From G963667425 sp963667425 [NCBI: bacterium] (GTDB taxonomy: Bacteria; UBP6; UBA1177): a stretch of DNA of 64,000 nucleotides. Each line of letters starts with the position of its first letter. The stretch's first letter is position 1. Below are positions 1 through 7,822 of this stretch, one piece after another. Made by a program: the position numbers and the translations under genes. The notes beneath the pieces were generated by a model. That model did not search any database. It was not told where the DNA came from and saw only the letters and a program-made list of their open reading frames with translations. The stretch is taken from assembly GCA_963667425.1 (NCBI GenBank), contig OY763407.1, forward strand, positions 2,108,001 through 2,172,000, written 5' to 3'.

Positions 1-40
1 AAAAAATATTCCTTAATATATAAAGTGTCAAAAAATATTC

Positions 41-68
41 TTGAAATAATTTGAATAGAAAGTAAAAT
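41..68 (+). promoter_or_regulatory. Candidate sigma-70-type promoter for cheY-cheX
   Basis: A -35-like TTGAAA (41-46) and a -10-like TAAAAT (63-68) are separated by 16 bases, 36 bases upstream of the cheY start. The surrounding DNA is very AT-rich, so chance matches are possible. Confidence 0.4.
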
Positions 69-104
69 GTCTTAGGAATTGCGCTATTCATGCGGAGGTT
101 TTTT

Positions 105-485
105 ATGGCAATTGATACATCGATGAGGGTTCTGGTTGTTGATGATTTTGCAACAATGAGAAGAATTGTTAAAAATCTTTTAAAGAGGCTTGGAATTGAA
201 GACATAGAGGAAGCTGAAGATGGGCTCCAGGCTTTGCAGAAACTTAAATCTGAGAAATTCGATTTGATAGTTAGTGACTGGAATATGCCTAATATGACAG
301 GTATAGAACTTCTTCAAACGGTAAGAAATGATCCTGCCATGAAAACGATTCCGTTTTTGATGGTTACAGCTGAAGCTGAAAAAGACAACGTTTTTCTTGC
401 CATAAAAATGGGTGTAAGCAACTATATTGTAAAACCATTTACGGCGGATGTTCTTGAAGAAAAACTTAAAAAAATATTTGGTTAA
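105..485 (+). CDS. cheY: Chemotaxis response regulator CheY
   Basis: Single-domain receiver of 126 residues that carries the phosphoryl signal from CheA to the motor or another output. The acidic pair D13-D14, phosphoacceptor D58 (in SDWNMP), T88, Y107 and K110 (in VKPF) are all present at the spacing of E. coli CheY. I chose the ATG at 105 because GGAGG at 94-98 lies 6 bases before it; an in-frame ATG at 90 overlaps the ribosome site and is unlikely. The CheX gene follows 26 bases downstream on the same strand, so the pair is probably one transcript: CheY and a phosphatase that may reset it. The main che operon (cheA, cheR, cheB, cheD) converges on this pair from the other strand. Confidence 0.95.
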   Translation: MAIDTSMRVLVVDDFATMRRIVKNLLKRLGIEDIEEAEDGLQALQKLKSEKFDLIVSDWNMPNMTGIELLQTVRNDPAMKTIPFLMVTAEAEKDNVFLAIKMGVSNYIVKPFTADVLEEKLKKIFG

Positions 486-511
486 CACTTGGACAGCTAA
501 AGGAGAAACTT

Positions 512-985
512 ATGAACGTTGAATATATTAATCCGTTTCTTACTTCAACAATAAATGTTGTTTCAACAATGGCATTCATGAAAATTGAAGCTGGAACACC
601 ACATATAAATAGAGGAAGCGCAACAACCGGAATCGTAACAGGCGTTATTGGCCTTGCTGGTTCAAGTGTTCTGGGTTCCGTTATAATTTCTTTTTCGAAA
701 GAAGCCATTCTTGCAATTGTGTCAAATATGCTTGGTGTTGAATATGACAGCGTTGATGATGATGTACAGGATGCTGTTGGAGAAATAACCAACATGATCG
801 TTGGTGGAGCAAAAAGAATTCTTTCCGAAAAAGGATTTAAGTTCAATCTTGCTATACCTACAATTATAAAAGGTGAAGATGTTTCTCTTAACCTTAAAAC
901 CAGAGGTCCAAGAGTTGTTATTCCTTTTACAATTGTTGACAACAGCGCAACATTTACAGTTGAAGCCTGTATAGAAGAGCATTAA
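512..985 (+). CDS. cheX: CheX-family CheY-P phosphatase
   Basis: A 157-residue protein of the CheX/CheC/FliY group, which dephosphorylates CheY-P. The N-terminal segment (EYINPFLTSTINVVSTMA) and the helix VGEITNMIVGGAK, which carries the family's E-x-x-N catalytic motif, are plainly visible around residues 90-102. Only one such motif is present, as in CheX rather than CheC. A clean AAGGAG at 500-505 precedes the ATG. It follows cheY directly, which supports a role in terminating that signal. No FliY-type C-terminal extension is present, so it is not a flagellar switch subunit. Confidence 0.88.
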   Translation: MNVEYINPFLTSTINVVSTMAFMKIEAGTPHINRGSATTGIVTGVIGLAGSSVLGSVIISFSKEAILAIVSNMLGVEYDSVDDDVQDAVGEITNMIVGGAKRILSEKGFKFNLAIPTIIKGEDVSLNLKTRGPRVVIPFTIVDNSATFTVEACIEEH

Positions 986-1126
986 ATTCTTTTCAATAAT
1001 TTTTCTAAATCTACTTTTTTAAAATTAAACTATATAATTTTGCTTTTTTTAATGATTTTTGAATGTTTCGCTACTTTTTGGTTTTACCCATAATTGTTGA
1101 AAGTGAACCTAATTTTGTAAAACTGA

Positions 1127-2041
1127 TTAATTTGTTGAATCAAGAACTTTTTTAGTTTCAAGATATTCTTCATTTACATCGAGAATTGTTTTTTGAAATT
1201 GTTCTTCAGTCATATTAAAGTAGTTTATAAAATTATTGTCTAAATGATAATGGAGAGAATCAATACCTGTTCCGGAACCTGCCATCATTGCAACAATATC
1301 AGCAATATGAATAAGAAAACATATTGGTTTTTCACCATCTGGAGCTTCAGATGGTGTATGATGATATCTTGCAATAATCTCAAAAACTTCGGGAAGCTGC
1401 CAATGTTTAACAAGTATTTCTCCAGCCTCAGCATGGTCTATTCCAAGAAAATCTCTTTCAAGTTCAAGATTATCAGAGTTGTTTTGTTCATTCATTTTTT
1501 TTACAATATTTTCATACTGTTTTTCCAAATATGTTGAAAGAAGAGATTTTCCTATATCATGAACCAAACCTGCAGTATAAGCAAGACCTCCATCAACTTT
1601 ATCCTTTAAATAAAGTGCCAGAAATCTTGCAGAAATAGCTGTTTTTAAAGAATGTTCCCAAAGTTCTCCACTTTGAGCTCTGTAACCTCCAAGCTCATTT
1701 TTAAAAACATCAGGAGCTGCACTTTCCATAGTTATTGCAGTAAGAGCTCTATTTCCAATCAAAGGTAAAGCCTCATGTACAGAAACTATTTTTCTTGAAA
1801 AAGAAAAAGCTGAAGAATTAACTGTTTTAAGTATTTTACCTGAAAGAACAGAATCGCTTTCAACAATTATTGCAACATCTTTATAACTAAAATCTGTTTT
1901 ATCAAGAATCTGTAATAATTTATATGCAGATTCAGAAATAACAGGAACAGATTTTATCTTTTTATTGATTTCAGATCTTGCATCAACCTTTTTAACAGTA
2001 TTGCCAAGTAATTCATCTATTTCATCTATATTCATTCCCAT
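1127..2041 (-). CDS. HDOD domain signalling protein
   Basis: A 304-residue protein whose residues about 25-225 match the HDOD domain, a relative of the HD phosphohydrolases found in bacterial signalling proteins. Visible landmarks are VPVISESAYKLLQILD, the helix with SDSVLSGKILKTVNSSAF, and GLVHDIGKSLL, which keeps an HD pair. HDOD proteins usually lack phosphodiesterase activity; whether this HD pair is catalytic cannot be judged. AAGGAG lies 6 bases before the ATG. It is the last gene of the leftward che operon, 21 bases after cheD, so it probably takes part in chemotaxis or a linked motility output. The partner is unknown. Confidence 0.85.
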   Translation of the reverse strand: MGMNIDEIDELLGNTVKKVDARSEINKKIKSVPVISESAYKLLQILDKTDFSYKDVAIIVESDSVLSGKILKTVNSSAFSFSRKIVSVHEALPLIGNRALTAITMESAAPDVFKNELGGYRAQSGELWEHSLKTAISARFLALYLKDKVDGGLAYTAGLVHDIGKSLLSTYLEKQYENIVKKMNEQNNSDNLELERDFLGIDHAEAGEILVKHWQLPEVFEIIARYHHTPSEAPDGEKPICFLIHIADIVAMMAGSGTGIDSLHYHLDNNFINYFNMTEEQFQKTILDVNEEYLETKKVLDSTN

Positions 2042-2062
2042 AGGTTTCTCCTTAATTTTATT

Positions 2063-2554
2063 TTAAAGTTCCCAGACACCTTTTTCAGGATTGAACAGCA
2101 GAGTCATGCCACTTGAAATATCAAGTGTTACTGTTCTACTTATGTTTCCTCCGACATCCTCTTTTTCCGGTGTAAGACCGAAACGTGAAAGCACTTCTCT
2201 TGCTTTAAGAATATTCTTTTTTCCTATATTAAAAAAATTGTCAGCATCCATAATAGATGCTCCTCCGGCAAGTTTTATAGAAAGATATTTTCTTGAAAGT
2301 TGAGGATTTTTCTGTTTCATCATTTTAAGCAAAAGAGGAATACCTGTATCTGCGAAATAACCTGGTTTAGTCTCACTTTTTGCCTTATCTGTTTCCGAAT
2401 TAGGAAGAGCTATGTGTATCATTCCACCATTGTTTGTCATTTTATCATACAAAACGACGGCAACACAGGAACCTAAAGCAAATGTTTTTATAAACCCTGA
2501 AGGAGCATCTGAAACTCCTAAATCACCTATTCCAAGTACTAAGTTAGTCTGCAT
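2063..2554 (-). CDS. cheD: Chemoreceptor glutamine deamidase CheD
   Basis: A 163-residue CheD that deamidates glutamines on chemoreceptors and, in other bacteria, is held by CheC-type phosphatases. The catalytic residues known from Thermotoga CheD (Thr, Cys, His) are found as T24, C30 (in LGSCVAV) and H47 (in GGMIHIALP). The later VGGNISRTVTLDI segment is also typical. Its ATG overlaps the cheB stop by one base (TAATG), so the two are translationally coupled. A second, degenerate CheD lies three genes upstream in the same operon (4475-4993), which makes this copy the likely active enzyme. Confidence 0.93.
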   Translation of the reverse strand: MQTNLVLGIGDLGVSDAPSGFIKTFALGSCVAVVLYDKMTNNGGMIHIALPNSETDKAKSETKPGYFADTGIPLLLKMMKQKNPQLSRKYLSIKLAGGASIMDADNFFNIGKKNILKAREVLSRFGLTPEKEDVGGNISRTVTLDISSGMTLLFNPEKGVWEL

Positions 2555-3609
2555 TAGACATCTCCATTTATTTTTTTTATCAGGGCACTTGTAATTTTAT
2601 CAAGAGGAAGAATTTTGTCAACTCCGCCAACATCTGCAGCAACTTTAGGCATGCCATAAACAACGGAAGTAGATTCATCCTGAGCAACATTCCATGCACC
2701 TGCATTCTTCATTGCAAGCATTCCGTCAGCACCATCCCGCCCCATACCTGTAAGCATAACACCATAAGCATTTGCTCCTACCTGCTCAGCAACAGAATGC
2801 ATCATAACGTCGACTGAAGGACAATGCCCGCTTACTTTTTCACCTTCCTGACATTTTACTATATAAATTCCGCCGGAACGCTGAACTCTTAGATGTTTTC
2901 CACCGGGAGCAACAAGAATTCTGCCTGTAAGAATTCTATCTCCATCTTCAGCTTCTTTTGCAGACATATTACATATTTCATTAAGTCTGTCTGCAAACAT
3001 TTTAGTAAAGACAGGCGGCATATGCTGAACAATAACAATACCAGGCGTATTTGAAGGAAGTTCTGTAACAACAGCTTTAATTGCCTCTGTACCTCCTGTA
3101 CTTGCACCTATTGCAATAACTTTATCTGTAGATTCATAAAGAGCTTTCTGTTTTGTTCCAGATTTGTTGGTTGTATATTTTTTCTGTTTCCAGTGAGAAA
3201 CGTTTGCAGTGGATGCCAGTTTAATTTTTGTAGAAAGTTCTGTTAAAAGCGCAACCAGGCCACTTGATAAATTCGTCAGAGGTTTTGGTACAAAATCTAT
3301 TGCTCCTGCTTCAAGAGCATCAATTGTTATCTGTTTCCCTCTTTGTGTAAGGGAACTTACAACAACAACAGGCAATGGATACTGCGGCATTAACCTTCTT
3401 AAAAACTCAACACCATCCATTCTGGGCATTTCTATATCAAGAGTGAGTACATCAGGAGAAAGATCAACTATCATATCTCTACCCACATACACGTCAGGAG
3501 CTGTACCTACAATCTCTATTCCCGGGTCTCTTGAAAGTCCTTCCGATAATATTTTTCTTACAAGCGCAGAATCATCAATAATTAAAACTTTAACAGGAGC
3601 TTTTTTCAT
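2554..3609 (-). CDS. cheB: Protein-glutamate methylesterase CheB
   Basis: A 351-residue two-domain enzyme that removes methyl groups from chemoreceptors once CheA phosphorylates it. The N-terminal receiver has IIDDSALVRKIL and phosphoacceptor D58 (TLDIEMPRMDG). The C-terminal esterase has the triad S170 (IGASTGGTEA), H196 (IVQHMPPVFT) and D292 (LTGMGRDGADG). Length is normal for the family. It lies between cheR and cheD in the operon, giving the complete methylation-adaptation set next to the receptor-modifying deamidase. Confidence 0.96.
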   Translation of the reverse strand: MKKAPVKVLIIDDSALVRKILSEGLSRDPGIEIVGTAPDVYVGRDMIVDLSPDVLTLDIEMPRMDGVEFLRRLMPQYPLPVVVVSSLTQRGKQITIDALEAGAIDFVPKPLTNLSSGLVALLTELSTKIKLASTANVSHWKQKKYTTNKSGTKQKALYESTDKVIAIGASTGGTEAIKAVVTELPSNTPGIVIVQHMPPVFTKMFADRLNEICNMSAKEAEDGDRILTGRILVAPGGKHLRVQRSGGIYIVKCQEGEKVSGHCPSVDVMMHSVAEQVGANAYGVMLTGMGRDGADGMLAMKNAGAWNVAQDESTSVVYGMPKVAADVGGVDKILPLDKITSALIKKINGDV

Positions 3610-3620
3610 ATATTACCTGC

Positions 3621-4475
3621 CTACTTAAGAGGTTTTCTATAAAGAGCTGGCATTACATATTCAAATTGCGTATTTGTTCTTCCAAGAGTTTCAGAATGAC
3701 CAATGAAAAAATATCCTCCAGGAATTAAATGCCTATAAAATTTATCAACAAGAGCTTTTCTTGTTTCGGCATCAAAATATATCATTACATTTCTACAGAA
3801 AATTGCGTGAAAAGGCTTTTTAAAAGGAAAAGTAGGATTCATAAGATTAAGCCTTTTAAAAACGACTTCCTTTTTCAAAGTTGCATTAACCTCAAGATTT
3901 TCCCCAGATGAGAGAAAATATTTATGTTTCATGCCAGGTGGAATCAATTTAGTCTTATCAAGTGGGTAAATACCTTTCATAGCCTCCTTTAAAACTTTTG
4001 TGCTTATATCTGTTGCAAGCACACCGGCATCATACATAGAATAATGCATTCCGAAAAATTCTATCATTATCATAGCCAGAGTATATGGCTCCTCTCCAGA
4101 GGAACATCCGGCACTCCAAATTCTTACATCTTTTTCATTTTTTGCTGAAAGAGACGCTTTTAATTCAGGAAGTGCAACATTGTAAAAAAAGTCAAAATGA
4201 TCTTTTTCTCTAAAGAAAAAAGTATGGTTTGTGCTTACAGCATTTATTAATCCACTTGCAGCATCACCAGTTTTATCATTGACAACATAGTTAAAGTATT
4301 CATCAAAAGTAGTAAAATTACCCTCAAAGACTAATTTTCTTAAACGACTTTGAAGCATTCCCTTTTTTTGTGGAGGAAGGTTTATTCCAAAATTATCATA
4401 GACATACTTTGATATTTTTGTGAATTCACCATCCGTAATAGTTAATTCAGCCAAAGCATTATCAAGAAGAAACAT
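3621..4475 (-). CDS. cheR: Chemoreceptor methyltransferase CheR
   Basis: A 284-residue SAM-dependent methyltransferase that methylates glutamates on chemoreceptors. The N-terminal helical domain (YVYDNFGINLPPQKKGMLQSRLRK) is followed by the SAM-binding core with IWSAGCSSGEEPYTLAM and the ending GGYFFIGHSETL. The start ATG overlaps the stop of the upstream degenerate cheD by one base. The chemoreceptor at 12445-15426 lacks an obvious C-terminal NWETF-type tether, so CheR probably binds the receptor body directly. Confidence 0.96.
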   Translation of the reverse strand: MFLLDNALAELTITDGEFTKISKYVYDNFGINLPPQKKGMLQSRLRKLVFEGNFTTFDEYFNYVVNDKTGDAASGLINAVSTNHTFFFREKDHFDFFYNVALPELKASLSAKNEKDVRIWSAGCSSGEEPYTLAMIMIEFFGMHYSMYDAGVLATDISTKVLKEAMKGIYPLDKTKLIPPGMKHKYFLSSGENLEVNATLKKEVVFKRLNLMNPTFPFKKPFHAIFCRNVMIYFDAETRKALVDKFYRHLIPGGYFFIGHSETLGRTNTQFEYVMPALYRKPLK

Positions 4476-4993
4476 TATAACCCCCTCTTTTTCCTTGTTA
4501 TCAATTTAGGATACCAGTCATCACTTCTTACATTTTCAACCTTTGCAACCATTGTCTCTCCTGTAAACGTATTAAAAACAATTTTACGTCCACGAGAGCC
4601 ACCGGTATCTATTCCAGCTAAAGGTATATTTTTAGACAACAGTATTTTTTTAGCAGCGTTTATGTTTTCCTGTGCCAGATTTTTTATATATCCGCTGGCA
4701 GAAGGATTTTCAGAACCTCCATAAATATAAGCCTCTATTCTGGAAAAGTTTGAAGTTTCTTTTTTACAACTTTTAATAAGACCTAAAATTGAAGGTTCAG
4801 CAAAATATGGTGTCGGAAGATCCGAATAAGAAAGAACTGGTTTTATAAAATATGACATCCCACCTGTTTTAGTAATGTAGTCGTATAATGTAACAACAAT
4901 GCCGGAGCCAACAACCGAGCACATAAGCACAGGCTCTTTTGAATAGCAGATATAGCCCGGATTAATAAAAATCTTCTCAGGCAAATCGGACAT
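4475..4993 (-). CDS. Degenerate CheD paralogue, catalytic residues lost
   Basis: A 172-residue protein that aligns with CheD along its length: the block GSGIVVTLYDYITKTGGMSYF matches GSCVAVVLYDKMTNNGGMIHI of the active CheD with identical spacing, and GIDTGGSRGRKIVFNTFTGE matches the C-terminal part. All three catalytic positions differ: the Thr is C25, the nucleophile Cys is G31, the His is Y48. It should therefore be unable to deamidate glutamine. It sits between cheA and cheR, intact and coupled to cheR by a one-base overlap, so it is not an obvious pseudogene. A binding or regulatory role, for example competing with CheD for CheX or receptors, is an inference. Confidence 0.75.
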   Translation of the reverse strand: MSDLPEKIFINPGYICYSKEPVLMCSVVGSGIVVTLYDYITKTGGMSYFIKPVLSYSDLPTPYFAEPSILGLIKSCKKETSNFSRIEAYIYGGSENPSASGYIKNLAQENINAAKKILLSKNIPLAGIDTGGSRGRKIVFNTFTGETMVAKVENVRSDDWYPKLITRKKRGL

Positions 4994-5008
4994 ATGGACT
5001 CCCTAAAA

Positions 5009-7417
5009 TTAACTTGTCGTTTTTTGGAAAAAGCTATCTATATCAAGAATTAAACTTATTCCTCCATCTCCCAAAATTGTACAACCACTTATTGCTTCAA
5101 CTTTGCCTATATATTCAGACAAACCTTTTATAACTGTCTGTTGCTGACCGATAATTTCATCAACAAAAAGAGCCGCACTTCTTTTACCTGACTCAATAAC
5201 GATTATAATTCCATCTTCAAGATTTCTGCTGAAAGGCTCTATGTCATGTAATTCATGAAGTCTTACAACCGGAAGGAGCTCCTCTCTTAAGCGGATAACT
5301 TCATCCCCATCAGGAGAAACAGTTATCTGTTTTAACAGAGGTTTATGGAATTCTCTTATAGAAAGCATTGGAAGTATATACTCCGATTTACCAACCCGAA
5401 CTCTCATTCCTTCAATAATAGCAAGAGTAAGAGGAATTCTAAGAACAACACGTGTTCCTTTACCTTCAATAGATTCCACATCAACCTTACCTCTTATTTT
5501 TTCGAGGTTTTTCTTAACAACATCCATTCCCACACCACGACCTGAAATATCAGTTATTTTTTCTGCAGTGGAAAAACCCGGTTCAAAAATAAGATTAAAA
5601 ATCTCTTTATCTGTAAGCTTGGTATTTTCATCAATTATACCATTATCTATAGCTTTTTTTAGAACTTTCTCTTTATTAATACCCGCACCATCATCTTCAA
5701 CAATTATCCAAACTTCACCTTCTTCATGTTTCGCAATAAGTTTAACATCTCCTTCCGCAGACTTGCCAGAAGCAACTCTTTTTTCCTGAGTTTCAATACC
5801 ATGATCAAGAGAGTTTCTTATTATATGAACAAGTGGATCGGTAATAATTTCAACAACAGTTTTGTCAATTTCGGTTTCTTCACCAAAAAGTTCAAATTTC
5901 ACTTTTTTCCCAGACTTATTTGAAAGATCATGAACCAGACGAATCATTCTCTTGAAAAGACCGGAAACAGGAACCATTCTTATTGTCATTGCAGTTTCCT
6001 GAAGCTCTCTGACTATTTTTGTCATCTGCTGAGAAGCTTTGGAAAAATTCTCAAGCTCCAGACCTGCAAGATCAGGATTGTGTGCAAGCATATTATTTGA
6101 AATAACAAGCTCTCCTATCAAATTTACAAGTATATCAAGCTTTGCAATATCAACTCTAATATCCTGTCTATTGTTTATGAGTGCTTTTGTAACCTTTGTA
6201 GATGCAGCTGCTTTGCTTTTGGTTTCCTTTATTTCCTGCTGTTTTTTGAGTGCCGAATCAACAGTTTCCTTGCTTGTTTTACCAAGTTCTACAAGAACTT
6301 CTCCAAGTGGCTTTTTCTGTTCATCAAGAGCTTTCTGAACATCATCAGGAGAAACCTTACCCATATCGACGAGTCTTTCTCCGAGAGGTTTTCTTTGCTG
6401 GCACAAAGCATCTTCTATATCTTTTCTTGAAACTGCACCATCTTTTTCAAGAATATTGCCAAGTTTATCCGAGTTTTCCATTTCAATTGAATATCCTTTA
6501 GGAAGGATATCTTTAATCAACTCAAGATACAGATCCAGATGTTCAATATCTGAAGCATTACCCTGAGCTATATCATCTATTGTATCTTTTAGAATATCAA
6601 TAAGCTGAATAAATGTCCCTGATACTTCTTTAAGCGTTGGTTTTTGAACTTCTTTCGAAGCTGTTAAAACAGATTCCATACCATGAGTTAAAGCTGTGAT
6701 ATCAGAAAAACCCATAAAACCTGAATTACCTTTAAGAGTATGAACTGTTCTGTAGGCAAGATTTGTAAATTCTTTCAATTCTTCAGGAGAAGGTGCTTCT
6801 GTCTGAACTGTAAGAAAAGTTTGTTCCAGAGTTCTTACAAGATCATTAGCTTCTGATAAAAACTGCTCAAGCATTTCTGCAGACATTTCCAGTCCAAAAC
6901 CTTCAAAAGGATTCGCTTCATTTTCTTCCTGCTGTTCATTTATAGGCGATTTAACCGCTTCAGCAGAAACAACCGGCTCAATTTTTGAATCACCACTGAG
7001 ACCTGCCGCTATTGCTTTTTCGAGGATAGCCTTCATTTCAAGAGCTTTTTCCTCTATTGGCTCATCCGAAGCATTCTGCTCTATTGTATCTAATGCTTCT
7101 TTTATAAAGTCAGAAGACTGAACAAAAAGTTCAATATGGTTTTTATGTGGAGTAATTTTATTGCTTCTGATATTATCAAGTAACGTTTCAGCTGTATGAG
7201 AAACACTTTGAATATTGTTAAGCATAAGAAAGCCGGCACCGCCCTTTATAGAATGAAATGTCCTGAAAATAGAGTTAATAGTTTCTATATCAGCTTCCCC
7301 ATTATCCAGTTCGTTTCCATAAGAAATAATGGAAACCTCAAGGTCTTCTATAAGTTCTCTACAGTCTTTGACAAAATCCTGAAGCAATTCGAGATTTTCA
7401 GCACTTAAATCAGCCAT
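5009..7417 (-). CDS. cheA: Chemotaxis histidine kinase CheA with two Hpt domains and a repeat insert
   Basis: An 802-residue CheA. Two Hpt domains are visible, with phospho-acceptor histidines near H55 (TFHSIKGGAGFL) and H226 (TVHTLKGNSGFMG). Residues about 319-395 are three 26-residue repeats of the form LG-x2-L-(hydrophobic)-x2-G-x2-S-x8-AL-x2-Q-x2-P, resembling the MshEN/T2SSE-N fold, which can bind c-di-GMP in some proteins. Then come the dimerisation helices (about 425-490), the ATPase (N box HIIRNSLDHGIE, G1 DDGAGI, G2 GRGVGMDVV) and a CheW-like domain (about 670-802). No separate P2 domain is apparent. I chose the ATG at 7417 because GAGGAG at 7425-7430 lies 7 bases before it; an in-frame start 30 bases upstream has no ribosome site. 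It is the first gene of the che operon. Confidence 0.95.
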   Translation of the reverse strand: MADLSAENLELLQDFVKDCRELIEDLEVSIISYGNELDNGEADIETINSIFRTFHSIKGGAGFLMLNNIQSVSHTAETLLDNIRSNKITPHKNHIELFVQSSDFIKEALDTIEQNASDEPIEEKALEMKAILEKAIAAGLSGDSKIEPVVSAEAVKSPINEQQEENEANPFEGFGLEMSAEMLEQFLSEANDLVRTLEQTFLTVQTEAPSPEELKEFTNLAYRTVHTLKGNSGFMGFSDITALTHGMESVLTASKEVQKPTLKEVSGTFIQLIDILKDTIDDIAQGNASDIEHLDLYLELIKDILPKGYSIEMENSDKLGNILEKDGAVSRKDIEDALCQQRKPLGERLVDMGKVSPDDVQKALDEQKKPLGEVLVELGKTSKETVDSALKKQQEIKETKSKAAASTKVTKALINNRQDIRVDIAKLDILVNLIGELVISNNMLAHNPDLAGLELENFSKASQQMTKIVRELQETAMTIRMVPVSGLFKRMIRLVHDLSNKSGKKVKFELFGEETEIDKTVVEIITDPLVHIIRNSLDHGIETQEKRVASGKSAEGDVKLIAKHEEGEVWIIVEDDGAGINKEKVLKKAIDNGIIDENTKLTDKEIFNLIFEPGFSTAEKITDISGRGVGMDVVKKNLEKIRGKVDVESIEGKGTRVVLRIPLTLAIIEGMRVRVGKSEYILPMLSIREFHKPLLKQITVSPDGDEVIRLREELLPVVRLHELHDIEPFSRNLEDGIIIVIESGKRSAALFVDEIIGQQQTVIKGLSEYIGKVEAISGCTILGDGGISLILDIDSFFQKTTS

Positions 7418-7460
7418 ACTATATCTCCTCACATACAAAATATGCATTTTTTAACAAACA

Positions 7461-7489
7461 ATTATAAAAAGATGTGAAACAAAAGTAAA
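7461..7489 (-). promoter_or_regulatory. Candidate sigma-70 promoter of the cheA operon
   Basis: On the minus strand TTTACT (7489-7484) and a perfect TATAAT (7466-7461) are 17 bases apart, 43 bases upstream of the cheA start. It lies in the only gap of note between the upstream operon and cheA. Confidence 0.55.
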
Positions 7490-7523
7490 GTTTATAAAAC
7501 AAAGAAAGCATTGTTTTAGATTC

Positions 7524-7820
7524 TCAAATACTTGTTGTACCAATAATAGACTTTTCCGATACAGAAATAAAAATTGTACCTGAAAGATTATTCTCTTCAA
7601 AAATCTTTTTAATTTCAAGATAAAGAGTATTTTTCAATTCATCAGGATCTTCAAACTCATATTGACCTATATAAGTATTTACAGGAAGAGATTTCATCTC
7701 TCCTCCAACATCTTTTATTTTATTTGATAAACCGATTTTATTTAGCTCTTCAATTAAGGATTCATAGCCTTCTCTATCTATTTTTTCCAAATCAAACGAA
7801 AAAAATGCAAAATACAGCAT
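7524..7820 (-). CDS. Small hypothetical protein, possibly Cas2-like/ferredoxin fold
   Basis: A 98-residue protein with AAGGAG before its ATG and only 2 bases after the M23 peptidase gene, so it ends the nadC operon. I do not recognise it firmly. The pattern, a strand FAFFSFDL, a helix ending KIG, a strand LPVNTYIGQYEF, a helix and a final strand TIFISVSE, resembles the small ferredoxin-fold proteins related to Cas2/VapD (F-x-SYDL ... TWI). No CRISPR array or other cas gene is near, so a CRISPR role is not suggested. The function is unknown. Confidence 0.6.
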   Translation of the reverse strand: MLYFAFFSFDLEKIDREGYESLIEELNKIGLSNKIKDVGGEMKSLPVNTYIGQYEFEDPDELKNTLYLEIKKIFEENNLSGTIFISVSEKSIIGTTSI

Positions 7821-7822
7821 CG

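Noticed and set aside
466-942. A 158-codon open frame antisense to cheX
   Set aside because: Fully opposite a well-supported CheX gene, with a low-complexity Ser/Thr/Ile composition typical of shadows.
7524-7820. A cas2 gene
   Set aside because: Only a loose fold resemblance, no cas1 or array nearby, and it sits in an envelope operon.
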